DNA from: Entrophospora sp. SA101
Lineage: Eukaryota; Glomeromycota; Glomeromycetes; Entrophosporales; Entrophosporaceae
Length of the DNA stretch: 64,000 nucleotides
Assembly: GCA_958430865.1 (NCBI GenBank)
Contig: CAUDNR010000702.1
Location: 25,088-89,087 of the forward strand
Direction of reading: 5' to 3'
Positions 47,683 through 58,013 of this stretch are shown in pieces. The position numbers and the translations under genes are program-made. How positions within the stretch are numbered: the stretch's first letter is position 1; each line of letters starts with the position of its first letter. The notes beneath the pieces are model-generated. The model searched no databases. It was given only the letters and a program-made list of their open reading frames with translations, and was not told the origin of the DNA.

Positions 47683-48771
47683 ATGTCAAGAGTTGTTTCA
47701 AATCTCGTAAATCAAAATAATCTAACTCCTCAAATGAGCGTATATAAACTTAATTATTATGTTGAAGAATTGGACAAAGACCTGAAGGATTCCAAAGCGC
47801 GTGAACACGCTAGAAATAGATTTCGAAAATTAGGTTTTAGTGAAGATCAAGTATACGCTCTTGTCCCCATTCAAACATCCGGGAAGCGTGTAACAGGAAG
47901 AGAACCTATTAAGAAGATCGCATTATATATTATGCAAAATAATTTAAAGGCAGAAGAAATAAATGAAATTGCGTACGATCTAACAAAAACAGCTCCCAGT
48001 GAAGTAGCTAAATCTTCACGTCTTGTATTGCTCCGAAAAGAGTTACGTAAACTCGGAGCTGATTATCATATATTGGAAGCTACAAGAATACCTGATATCA
48101 CCTATGAATCAAATAAAAGGCAGAGAGAATTGCAAGAACTACGTGAAGATGAGGGATTCGACTGTCCAGACTTCTTTACTCTAGAAAAAGTACAAGAGCG
48201 GTTAGAAAAATGTAATACGGCTAGCTCTCCTTCAATGCAAAACTTAACAGATATAATGATAATGTTATGTATGAGACCGGCAGATGTAGAAAATCTTCGA
48301 ATTAATTATTACAATCGAAATAATGATGAATGGTATAATTCTAAATATTCTTGGTACTGTACCGGATATGCTAAAAATAGAAATGAAAAAAGCGTACCTC
48401 GACCATTTGTATCAATGGAAAAGAATCCTATACGGGCTAGAGAATTACTTACCTGGATCCAAAAATCAATACCGGAGAGATTTCTATCAAAAGGAAAAGA
48501 TGGTAATGTGAACGTTAATCCAATTAGTAACTTCTTAGCTCGTCATGGTATTAGCTCATCACATTTAAGAAAAATAGGTTCTAGTCATGCCATTATAGTA
48601 CATGAAGGTAAGAATAATGCTCAATGTAAGCGTCTCTGTCAATTAGCAGTGAGACATAAAATAATTAATATTGCGTCAGATCACTATAGTATAATGAATA
48701 GTAGACCTAGTGTCGAGATACATAATAAACCAGATACAGTAGAAGAAATCATTGATCTATATAATTACTAA
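47683..48771 (+). CDS. Tyrosine recombinase (intact)
   Basis: 362 residues from ATG 47683. The catalytic residues can be placed as R198 (MLCMRPADVENL), K231 (GYAKNRNE), R296 (SSSHLRKIGSSHA), H325 (LAVRHK) and Y335 (ASDHYSIMN). The canonical HxxR histidine appears replaced by Ser. The N-terminal about 190 residues are a helical core-binding-like domain. It cuts and rejoins DNA site-specifically (family knowledge); related enzymes drive Cryptons and several virus-like elements. The tail ends EEIIDLYNY, echoing the polymerase C-terminus. An upstream paralogue at 43264-44284 is dead. No introns. Confidence 0.85.
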   Translation: MSRVVSNLVNQNNLTPQMSVYKLNYYVEELDKDLKDSKAREHARNRFRKLGFSEDQVYALVPIQTSGKRVTGREPIKKIALYIMQNNLKAEEINEIAYDLTKTAPSEVAKSSRLVLLRKELRKLGADYHILEATRIPDITYESNKRQRELQELREDEGFDCPDFFTLEKVQERLEKCNTASSPSMQNLTDIMIMLCMRPADVENLRINYYNRNNDEWYNSKYSWYCTGYAKNRNEKSVPRPFVSMEKNPIRARELLTWIQKSIPERFLSKGKDGNVNVNPISNFLARHGISSSHLRKIGSSHAIIVHEGKNNAQCKRLCQLAVRHKIINIASDHYSIMNSRPSVEIHNKPDTVEEIIDLYNY

Positions 48772-49049
48772 TTTCCTGTTAACTATTACGATAAAAATTT
48801 TTTTATCCGTTACTCTTTCTTTGTTTATCGTATATGTACATCATATTCTATATCAGTAGAAAAATTAGACTCTGTTTCCGATGATCCGCTATTATTTTCA
48901 GTTTATTTAGTAATTCTTGATGAATCGATTCAGTATTACTATTATTTTCAACTATTGGAATTAAAATTATATTATGTATTAGAGATACTAGTACCGTTAT
49001 TAATATATAGAAAAAAAAATCCAGATTAAAAATATCATATAATTTTGAA
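48772..49049. other. Intergenic, possible tiny membrane protein
   Basis: A minus-strand frame at 48848-49066 (72 codons) contains the hydrophobic stretch FFFYILITVLVSLIHNIILI. Without a homologue or start context I do not call it a gene. Confidence 0.3.
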
Positions 49050-49879
49050 ATGATACAGCTTAACATTTTTAATTTGCCGGAATTATTAGAATCGATTCTA
49101 CATTTTTAGCAATAGATCGCTCTCTTTATCCCACTTTGTTTGTTAATCAGTTTTGGTATCACTGCGGTGCTCCTATTCTATAGTATCGCGTTGAGTTTTT
49201 CAATGAAGATTATCAGCAGAGTCGGCATGCCTTAAATATGTCTCGGGTTCTTACTCGGCGATTGATAAACTTTGAAAGAAGTATGCGTAGAAAAATAAAG
49301 CCACTCTATTGTTCAAAGATGGTATATCTCAGATTGGAAGGTTTAAAAATCTCGGATGATTTGATCAGTACAATTCTGCATTCATGTCCGAATATTTGCT
49401 TTCTTATTCTTGATAAAAGTAAGGGTTTCAGTAATATACCAATTATAGAAATTGCGAGATTTTCTCCAAAACTACAGCATCTGAGTCTTAATTCATGTAT
49501 ATGTTTCACTAATCGATGTATCACAGAAATAGTGCGTTCTTGTCCAAAACTTAGACACCTTGAGCTTGGTAACTGTTCGATTAGTAATAAAGCTGTCGAG
49601 GAAATAGCCCGCAACTGTACTAATTTGAAATATCTTAGTTTGGAGGGATGTAAAGGGATTAACAAAGAAGTAATAAAAAAATTCAATTCAAAAATTAAAT
49701 TCGAATATCCTGATTATTCAGATAAAAAATGGTCCGATTCTGATCTACCTCTACCTATTCCAATGTTTACCGGTACATTATTAGATGAAACAGATCTTAT
49801 TTCTGCGCTCAGTAATTGTATCAGAGAGATTGGCGGAATTAATCCTAATCATTCATGGTTTACAAATAATTTTACTTAA
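49050..49879 (+). pseudogene. F-box/LRR protein, broken paralogue of 61217-62359
   Basis: ATG at 49050 starts IFNLPELLESILHF, an F-box start. Near 49109 a one-base loss shifts the frame into DRSLYPTLFVNQFWYHCGAP, and an in-frame TAG at 49181-49183 interrupts the segment where the intact paralogue has IIWR. From 49238 the frame is open for 213 codons with leucine-rich repeats (CPNICFLILDKSKGF, CPKLRHLELGNCSIS, CTNLKYLSLEGCKGI). The family are substrate receptors of SCF ubiquitin ligases. The 3' part could still make a short LRR protein, but the F-box is lost. Confidence 0.8.
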
Positions 49880-49970
49880 TGTCGAAGAATAGAGCGGGTA
49901 ATCAGGTATTCGACAGACAAAGAATTTTTATTTGCTGTGATGTATATATATCTGTGATAATTTTTCTTGT

Positions 49971-50002
49971 TTTACTTTTGATTCTAGACAAGGGCACTGA
50001 TT
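49971..50002. repeat. 32-bp direct repeat, copy B
   Basis: Partner of 44294-44325 (one mismatch, A for T). It overlaps the last codon of the small minus-strand gene at 50001. It may be an att-like site, a recombination scar, or a leftover of a second primase gene start. Confidence 0.8.
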
Positions 50003-50243
50003 AAACTTCATCTTCGTCAGACGAATCTTCTGGGTTATCAGTATTATTATGAGTCATCATTGAATCTATAATTAGTTGATGAATTTCCGGTTTCACTATA
50101 GCTAACAATACACGTAAAGAAATTCTGATTTTATTATTCTTAAATGATGAAATAAGCCTAGAAACATTATTTCGTGTACTTTTACTAATATTAATGTGTA
50201 AATTCGAGGCTTCAGGATTATTGGTTTCGATTGGTATAGCCAT
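50001..50243 (-). CDS. Small protein with acidic tail, unknown
   Basis: 80 codons beginning MAIPIETNNPEASNLHIN, basic in the middle (SFKNNKIRISLRVLLAIV) and ending SSDEDEV. Good ATG position and a compact gene-sized interval between two plus-strand genes, but no recognised family. Confidence 0.4.
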   Translation of the reverse strand: MAIPIETNNPEASNLHINISKSTRNNVSRLISSFKNNKIRISLRVLLAIVKPEIHQLIIDSMMTHNNTDNPEDSSDEDEV

Positions 50244-50488
50244 TTTATTAAATGAAAATAAATTCGACCAAAATTAAAAAAATTAATGTACGTTAAATAT
50301 TATGTTGTGGAAAATCATCCGAGATCGCCCATAGAGAATAAATTAATTCCCATTCATGAGAAATATTGCTCCGAAATTACTAATTTATTGATTTTTTGAC
50401 TTGCGGAAATACTAACATCACTTCGCGGCTATAAAATGGCTATAAAAACATTACTTATTATTTGATAGAAAAGAAATATATTAACAGT

Positions 50489-51505
50489 ATGGATGTTACG
50501 TGCCTTAGGTCTCTTGCTTTGAATATTCTCAAAAACGGTTATCCTGAAAGTATTGCAAGTAGTATTGAAATTCCCGAATTAGAACCATGCTCAATATGTA
50601 ATGAAGAATTATTTTTACATCAATTAAAAAAATCATTCACCGTATTAACATGTGGACATATTTTTCATAGACTTTGTCTAGAGAATAATAGAGAAAATAC
50701 AACCATATGTCCTAACAAAAATTGCGTCGCGGAAATCGAAATCATTGAAAGATCGCCACTAGCGAGAATGTCATCACAAAGAAGTATGAGTATAGATGGA
50801 TCGCAAGATAAATCATTTGATCCAACGATCTTCAACAACGCCTTTTTAGATAATGATCCAACATGTCTAGATACAATTACGGAAGAAATTTCCAACCATG
50901 TACGAAACATTGAATCTGATATACCTGAAACATCGACTGCAAGTACTTTACCATCCAAGCGTGTTGGAGATCCTACGTCTGTTGATAAACCCTCTAATAA
51001 AAAACCGAAAGCAGTTAATAGAGAAGATTCATTAAAACTGAAAAAACTTATCGAAGAATTGGCTAATTCACCAAGCCAAGAATTATCAATATCTGCTTCC
51101 GATTCTGTTTCAACGATAGATACTCTTAATTTTTTACACTTATATCGCGAAATTACTAAAGCTGAGACCCGAAATGAAAAAACGAAGCAAGAAGTGATTC
51201 AATGTTATTATAATTTTGGAGAACTCTTATCGCAACGTTTCTATTTTCATTATAGCCAAGTTAAGAATGACCAAATGGCTCAAGTGGAAGTTAACAAGGA
51301 AGCCAGAGAACAATTACCTAGCAATATTTCGGGAGATGCTTTTAAGAAGCGAACCGAAAGAGCTCGAAAGGTTTACTTTCTTTTTAGTCAAGAACATATT
51401 GGAAAAGAAAAGATAGGATTAGTAAAATCTTTTACGGCATTGACTATTTCGAAGTTAAGTCTGGGCGATATTAAATATATAATAAATAAAACAAAACCTT
51501 CGTGA
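50489..51505 (+). CDS. RING-finger protein
   Basis: 338 residues from ATG 50489. RING-type zinc module near residues 33-80: CSICNEELF, VLTCGHIFHRLCLE and CPNKNC give a C-x2-C ... C-x-H-x2-H-x2-C ... C-x4-C order. RING domains recruit E2 ubiquitin-conjugating enzymes, so a ubiquitin ligase is likely. The middle is Ser/Thr-rich and disordered with a KRVGDP...KKPK basic patch. The C-terminal third (LNFLHLYREITKAETRNEKT, GDAFKKRTERARKVYFLFS) is helical and resembles repeated Rhizophagus RING proteins. Intronless. Position between the broken F-box gene and the Crinkler-like gene suggests an accessory or host-derived role. Confidence 0.75.
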   Translation: MDVTCLRSLALNILKNGYPESIASSIEIPELEPCSICNEELFLHQLKKSFTVLTCGHIFHRLCLENNRENTTICPNKNCVAEIEIIERSPLARMSSQRSMSIDGSQDKSFDPTIFNNAFLDNDPTCLDTITEEISNHVRNIESDIPETSTASTLPSKRVGDPTSVDKPSNKKPKAVNREDSLKLKKLIEELANSPSQELSISASDSVSTIDTLNFLHLYREITKAETRNEKTKQEVIQCYYNFGELLSQRFYFHYSQVKNDQMAQVEVNKEAREQLPSNISGDAFKKRTERARKVYFLFSQEHIGKEKIGLVKSFTALTISKLSLGDIKYIINKTKPS

Positions 51506-52245
51506 GAATAGTATTACTACGCCCATGACCTCGAGGACATACCCTGCCTAACTGTGCTACACACACAGACGAAATATTCTTATAGTAATAGTAGTTTTAA
51601 TCATTATTAACGCAAAAATTAAAAATATTTAATGGTTTGCACATTTATTTTAACAATGTATATGCGCCTATATTGACTGTTTCAGAATTGCCTGTTGCGT
51701 GAGATACGATTCTCATAATCTTTGATCTTCCGCGATCCACTTTTTCAAGTATAAAAGTGTATACTTACCTTCAATAAATTCCCTGACTGTACTTCATGAA
51801 AATTGGAAGTTCATACTTATATTTTATGGGATCTTTCTTAAATGCGGGTAGGTAATAGTTGAGTGTCTTTTCCATATTTTTTTTTAATCGTTTAGCAAAG
51901 TAAAGAAGAAATTCAAATTTTAATAATCGATCAGATAATTTAATTAAGATGTTACACAATATCAATGGGGCTGTGCAACGAAATTATTTTTATATGCATG
52001 CATGTTTATTTGTGCGATTAACCAAATTCGATTAATTAGCATTCATGTACATTATTTTCTTTGTGAGAGGAATTCATGGCGTAAATACATTCTCAAAAGA
52101 AGAAATAGGCGAAAACGGTTTAAAAGGACAGTATAACGAAGTTAATAATATTATTCATTGCTTTTTGCTATTGATTTAATAGTCTCTTGCTAACTTCTTT
52201 TCCATCCGCTTTTAACATAATTTATATCAATTTAACTACATTAAA
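51506..52245. other. Intergenic, tRNA-like remnant
   Basis: No gene. The minus strand at about 51515-51571 reads GTGTAGCACAGTTAGGCAGG then a GAGGTCATGGG block, like a tRNA D-arm and variable region with the anticodon arm missing (decayed). Confidence 0.4.
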
Positions 52246-52515
52246 ATGGCTACTGTATTATTTGAAAAAATTTACAATTTCCTTGGCGAGTCCCCTTTGA
52301 AACATATTAGTGCCGTATCAGTTATATATAAAGCAATTGAGGATGAACCATGGATTAATCAAAGGAAATTAAAAACAATGATACAACAAGTAATTAATAC
52401 TTTGCTGAAGAAGATTTCCCCCAGAACTTCACGATATAAGAAACTAGCTAAGATTCCTGAACAGGTTAGTAGTCAAGCTTCTTTATGGAATTTAAAGATT
52501 AGCATTGAAGAATGA
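52246..52515 (+). CDS. Small helical protein, unknown
   Basis: 89 codons from an ATG in good context (TTAAAATGGC). The sequence is predicted mostly helical with basic residues (LLKKISPRTSRYKKLAKIPE) and no recognised domain. It could be a first exon of the Crinkler-like gene downstream or an independent small gene. Confidence 0.4.
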   Translation: MATVLFEKIYNFLGESPLKHISAVSVIYKAIEDEPWINQRKLKTMIQQVINTLLKKISPRTSRYKKLAKIPEQVSSQASLWNLKISIEE

Positions 52516-52784
52516 TGAAGGCGCAGAGTGTACCATCTTCCAACACTGAATATAATGATAACAGTCTACTCACCCTATAGTCCGCGAGTAAGGGATTTAT
52601 CCTTGGAAGCGTGAAGGGTGATGAAACTGTTTGTTTATGTGTGGTTAATGCGGTACCATACAAAGCGCTGTTGGAGTTGTGGCCACACGAAAACAGTAGC
52701 TTTGTTTTTCCTGACGGCGTGCACGCTAATTTTGGATGTATTATAAATCATGAACAAATTCTAATTTAAATTATTCTACTCCAG

Positions 52785-54488
52785 TTTGATATTGCGTATG
52801 AAGGTGTCTGCACACTATGTGAAATCGGAGTAATGAAAACGGTAACCTTAAAGTTTTATCAATACCATCCAATAATCAATAATGACATTCGCTAATTTTT
52901 TATGATAATCTCGCTATTCAATAAAGAATGTGGAAGGTCCACTCAGCTTTAACGAGATAGAAGCCAACATTATGGAGTTGAAGTCAAAATTTTCGGTAAG
53001 TACATTCCGCAAACATTACATAATAATAATAATAAGTCTTATCACCAGATTTCTCATAGCTTTCTGATTTTATTAGAAAAATCCATCACCCCTTTTCAAC
53101 CGTTTGCTTGTTGATCTACAAGGTATTTCTGCATATGAATTGTCATGGAAGGACCCTATCGCCAGCCAGGTTGTTAGCGATAACTCGGATATGATACGGC
53201 AATTACCGGAAGATTTATTTAATAATTTTATGGTAGGTGATTTACCTTCATTGACAAGGGTTTATTCAATCTTTTCTTTTTCACCTGCACTAATGGTCAA
53301 CTTGGCTTTATGTGCTCGTTGCGGGCATTAATAATTGATTTAACTTCACTAGGAACTTGCACAAAAAATGGTACCTCCCTCTTTATCGGTCGTTCAAGAA
53401 GCATGTAGAAGATTTATATCAAGTTTTGATGAGTTTCCTGCTGTAATTTATCCAGAGAACCTATCACACGACGGGAATTGGAAAGAATCAAACGATTCTC
53501 TATTAGAGATTGCATCTGGGATTCTCAATGTAATGTGAGTACTGGAAAAAAGTCAAAATATCCGTTAATTCTCGATAAATAAATAAATAATTATTTCAAT
53601 CGCTTTTCCTTGGTAGAGATGACTCCTGGAAGAATCCAGCGTTTGGGACTGAATTTGCATCATCTATGAATGAAGGAACTTATGTTACAAACGTAATCAT
53701 ACCCGCGGTTAGGGCTTCGTTAAAAAACCTTTATCTCGGGACAACCTCATTCATTAGCACGTAGGTTATAATTTACTAGTCACTATATGGTTAAGTAAAA
53801 AAGCTATACATATGATTATTTCTATAGTTCGGAAAGACAAAGTGTCGCTAGTGCGGATAGAAGAAAGGAAAGTGGCCATTCTGGGAGACGGCCTGATATA
53901 ATGTTTGTAATAGAAGATAAGGGATATATTTATGAGCTCATGTTTAGTGAATGCTCACGATTAGTATGTATTGAGCGCAAAAAAAGTGACGACGACATTA
54001 AGTTGTGGCGAGAAGCCAACGATGGGATTGCTTGGGTTCGTAAGGGGTGTAAACCAAAAAAGGAAGAATTTGGAATTATTGGATTGCAAGTTGCTGGTAC
54101 TGTTTTATTTTCTTCAACCGATTTTTAAGTAAATACTAATACAGGAACAAATTTTTAGGGGATATGCTGCATCTCAATGTGCTTATAATGGATGCGACAG
54201 ATGTACATCGTTACTATCATTTGAAATCGGTAAAAATTCCTGTTCAACGGGCAGATGAAGCCGTTGTAACAAATTTCGTGGAGACCTTATTAATCATGCG
54301 GGTATGTTGGCGGTGTTGCATCTGAGCTTCTACTCTTTATTATGTTCTTCGCCCACAACTAACTAATTCTCATTCCATAGAATATTTTATTTGTCAATAT
54401 ATCTCTCCTACATAATGCACCAATATCCAGATCACGTAAGAATATAGAAAAAAGTACAACAGTATCTTCAGATCAAGGAAATGATTAA
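52785..54488 (+). CDS. Crinkler-like / nuclease-fold protein, multi-exon
   Basis: Exons by inspection: 52785-about 52841, about 52924-52995, 53077-53259, 53353-53534, 53617-53760, 53828-54096, 54159-54301 and 54381-54488. All introns are short GT-AG and frame is kept across every junction I traced. Key segments: LQGISAYELSWKDPI, VPPSLSVVQEACRRFISSFD, GRRPDIMFVIEDKGYIYELM, SECSRLVCIERK, AWVRKGCKPKKEEFGIIGLQ and YHLKSVKIPVQRADE. The RPD...YELMF...K order resembles a PD-(D/E)XK-like core, and I associate this architecture with a multicopy Rhizophagus family related to Crinkler effectors (inference). The 5' end is uncertain: coding-like VKGDETVCLCVVNAVPYKAL lies at 52600-52740 but I could not join it confidently. 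It is the only clearly spliced gene in this block. Confidence 0.65.
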
Positions 54489-55020
54489 CAGGTATGTCAT
54501 TTTATATAGATGTCTTATGTTTGGCAATAGAAAACTATGTAGTTTAATTTTTAATAAACTCACAATATGAACCATTTCAACTGAGAATATCCGAATCGAG
54601 ATTATTTACCTCTAGATATCTGCATACCTCTCCATAATCAAATATCACCTTCACATCTTGCGTGTTCTTATTTATAATAGTTATAAAGTCTTCGTCAATT
54701 CTATACATATACTTATCCTTATTTTTATATTGTGAGTACTGCGTAGGATTCATAGTGTATATTTGCCTTGAGTTCTGCGTCTGTTATTTTTAGATTTACG
54801 AGACGTATTAACATATCTATATAAATAAATGACTTCAATTTTCCCCGATTAATCTCGGATAAAAACACGAATGAATATAAATGGTTATGTAGATCTTGTT
54901 TTATTTTATGAAATAAAAACTTTACTGAAGTAAAGACATAAAAATAAAAATATAGCCCCAGAAGGACGTAAAAAATATGTATTACCATTACATGATGCGA
55001 ATACAAATAAAAAAATCTAA
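54489..55020. other. Intergenic, weak minus-strand frame
   Basis: A minus-strand frame at 54725-55006 (hydrophobic start HIFYVLLGLYFYFYVF) begins with TTG and shows no family; not called. Otherwise nothing seen. Confidence 0.35.
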
Positions 55021-55341
55021 TTATTCATTCTCTGGTTCACGTAGGGAGTATGCAATAATGTGATATATGTTTCTAGGAGGATTATCATTGAAAAAACTAG
55101 AGATTGGAGCTGGTGATCGCATACGCCTTTCATCTACACTTCCAGGATAATAAATCTGGCGAATATCGAGAGGAATATTATTGAATGGAGGTGACAATTG
55201 ATTCTGAATTGCGGTTTGTAGATCATCAACCGTTGCATCTCTGGAAATCGTAATTGTAAGTACAACACTATTGATTGAAAGTTGATTACGTGGGCTATTA
55301 GGAATAGCAAGACAATTGAGAGTGATATTGTTGTTGGCCAT
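55021..55341 (-). CDS. Crinkler-type N-terminal header domain protein
   Basis: 106 residues from ATG at 55341. The start NNNITLNCLAIPNSPRNQLS, then VVLTITISRDATVDDLQTAI and the later PPFNNIPLDIRQIYYPG, follow the ubiquitin-like header of Crinkler/CRN proteins (LNCLV...V.I....TV.DLK...I). It stops after the header with no effector domain. It is divergent from the gene copy at 56509, with about 1.17 kb between them. Known context: headers act in targeting of CRN effectors; a stand-alone header could be a decoy or a truncated gene. Confidence 0.55.
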   Translation of the reverse strand: MANNNITLNCLAIPNSPRNQLSINSVVLTITISRDATVDDLQTAIQNQLSPPFNNIPLDIRQIYYPGSVDERRMRSPAPISSFFNDNPPRNIYHIIAYSLREPENE

Positions 55342-56508
55342 TTTCACGTTTCCTAAATACGAAAACCCATAGTAAGTAAAATTTCGCTTTCATAGATAGG
55401 GCTTTGTTATAAACAATGAACACGAGTAAGCCAGACACATTACCTTATAAAAATTTTGGGAAGATGAGAAATGATATCTCACAAACCCGGTTTATTTATA
55501 TTGTTTCATTCGTTAAATCTGAGAGCCTGCTAGAAGAAAAAATAGATGATTAGTAATTACGTTATCCTGACATTTCTCAGATCTTTGCTCCATAAAGCAA
55601 TTCTATTAGAATCATAAGTGCCAAGTACTGAATATATGAGTCATATAGTTCTATGCAAAGTATATTTCGTCATCTATGAGGAAAATTAAGCTTTTGAATC
55701 TGCCGATCGCTCTTGTAAAATGCAAAATAAGCCAAAACTTGACGATCTCGGAGATGGCGGAGATCTCGACTCCCATAACATATGAATTTTGATATAAGCA
55801 AGACTCTACGTAGTATTATTACTGGTAAAGAACAATAAACTCTCCTCATTCATATCTTTTTGCGACTCATTTGTATTTTTTCCTATCGAAAAGCTTTACT
55901 ATAAATTCATAAATATGAAAAGAAAATAATTTAGCGGTATCACAAAATAATCTTGTGGAACATAATTATTAATATTAGTATATAGGCCAATCAATATATA
56001 ACCCGTAGTCTAAGAAAATAAGAAAAGGCTTTATTATATGTAAATATGTAACGATAGAAAATAAATTTTAGCGATATCACAAAAAAATTCATTGTGAAAC
56101 GAACAGATATAATTTTTTTTTCATATATCGAAATTAATACTAATCCATATACATTACTTTTGTGTTTTCATATGTCATCGAGGTAACTTGACTATTATTA
56201 GAAGTTCATAGAACGTGTAAAAGATCAGTTGATATATTTGTGCGACTATATGCAAGTATATCAAAATTGGATTAACTACACATGGTTTAGATTCTTGTTA
56301 AAAATTATGCATATTAATGTATGTATATATTTTTTTTTTCGATTTGTTCCCATATATCAATAATAACTATAGATTATCTTCTCGTTTTACTAAAAATGAA
56401 TCGCGTTTTAAGTAACATATACTTGATAAAATTAATAGGTCTAAAACCCTAAATACATTATAAATCACATAATCATATTCATATAATCGATAAATAAGTC
56501 ATATAAAA
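55342..56508. other. Spacer of the duplicated unit
   Basis: Non-coding AT-rich DNA between the header gene and the truncated 208-residue gene copy; part of the duplication described at 55526-56605. Confidence 0.5.
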
Positions 56509-56605
56509 ATGGATACTATTCAGGATTTACGTGGTTCTAAATGTAGTGAAGAAGAATGGTCTGAATATTGCTGGATGCCACAAGTTCGCACTAATGAAAC
56601 TCCTA
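55526..56605. repeat. Near-identical direct duplication, copy 1
   Basis: By eye identical to 56934-58013 at a constant offset of 1408 bp. To the left of 55526 similarity continues up to the header genes but drops to roughly 80-85%, a sharp step. Copy 1 ends abruptly at 56605 inside the plus-strand gene. Confidence 0.9.
56509..56605 (+). pseudogene. Truncated first copy of the 208-residue gene
   Basis: Encodes the same first 32 residues (MDTIQDLRGSKCSEEEWSEY and onward) as 57917-58543, then runs into antisense header sequence at the duplication junction. Confidence 0.85.
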
Positions 56606-56625
56606 AAGCTCTTGGTGACCTTGAT

Positions 56626-56742
56626 TTACCAACAGACCTTCAATCGCTTTTTAAGTGTGGCAACCTTATCTTCCTTACATATTTCAATATTAAAATATTC
56701 ACCATCTGGAAAACGACACTTGAGACTAATAGGATTGGTCAT
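56626..56742 (-). pseudogene. Truncated second header-domain copy
   Basis: The minus strand from ATG 56742 reads MTNPISLKCRFPDGEYFNIE then KVATLKKRLK, a Crinkler/ubiquitin-like header start, and stops after 38 codons just before the duplication junction. Paralogous in position to 55021-55341 but clearly diverged. Confidence 0.55.
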
Positions 56743-56933
56743 TTTGCGTTTCCTAATATAAAGTTCTGTAATAAGTAAAAATTCATTTACAATGGATAGT
56801 GTCCTTATTGCAAATAATGCATAATGAACACCAGCAAACCAAACACGTTACCTTATAAAAATTGCGAAAAGATAAGAAATGATGCCTCACAAATCCAGTT
56901 TATTTATATTGTTCCATTCGCTAAATCTGAGAA

Positions 56934-58013
56934 CCTGCTAGAAGAAAAAATAGATGATTAGTAATTACGTTATCCTGACATTTCTCAGATCTTTGCTCCA
57001 TAAAGCAATTCTATTAGAATCATAAGTGCCAAGTACTGAATATATGAGTCATATAGTTCTATGCAAAGTATATTTCGTCATCTATGAGGAAAATTAAGCT
57101 TTTGAATCTGCCGATCGCTCTTGTAAAATGCAAAATAAGCCAAAACTTGACGATCTCGGAGATGGCGGAGATCTCGACTCCCATAACATATGAATTTTGA
57201 TATAAGCAAGACTCTACGTAGTATTATTACTGGTAAAGAACAATAAACTCTCCTCATTCATATCTTTTTGCGACTCATTTGTATTTTTTCCTATCGAAAA
57301 GCTTTACTATAAATTCATAAATATGAAAAGAAAATAATTTAGCGGTATCACAAAATAATCTTGTGGAACATAATTATTAATATTAGTATATAGGCCAATC
57401 AATATATAACCCGTAGTCTAAGAAAATAAGAAAAGGCTTTATTATATGTAAATATGTAACGATAGAAAATAAATTTTAGCGATATCACAAAAAAATTCAT
57501 TGTGAAACGAACAGATATAATTTTTTTTTCATATATCGAAATTAATACTAATCCATATACATTACTTTTGTGTTTTCATATGTCATCGAGGTAACTTGAC
57601 TATTATTAGAAGTTCATAGAACGTGTAAAAGATCAGTTGATATATTTGTGCGACTATATGCAAGTATATCAAAATTGGATTAACTACACATGGTTTAGAT
57701 TCTTGTTAAAAATTATGCATATTAATGTATGTATATATTTTTTTTTTCGATTTGTTCCCATATATCAATAATAACTATAGATTATCTTCTCGTTTTACTA
57801 AAAATGAATCGCGTTTTAAGTAACATATACTTGATAAAATTAATAGGTCTAAAACCCTAAATACATTATAAATCACATAATCATATTCATATAATCGATA
57901 AATAAGTCATATAAAAATGGATACTATTCAGGATTTACGTGGTTCTAAATGTAGTGAAGAAGAATGGTCTGAATATTGCTGGATGCCACAAGTTCGCACT
58001 AATGAAACTCCTA
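56934..58013. repeat. Near-identical direct duplication, copy 2
   Basis: Second copy of 55526-56605, including the promoter region and first 32 codons of the plus-strand gene, which continues intact from here. Confidence 0.9.

Noticed and set aside
51512..51572. tRNA gene on the minus strand
   Set aside because: The D-arm-like and variable-region-like parts are present, but the anticodon arm and a normal T-arm are missing; at most a decayed remnant.
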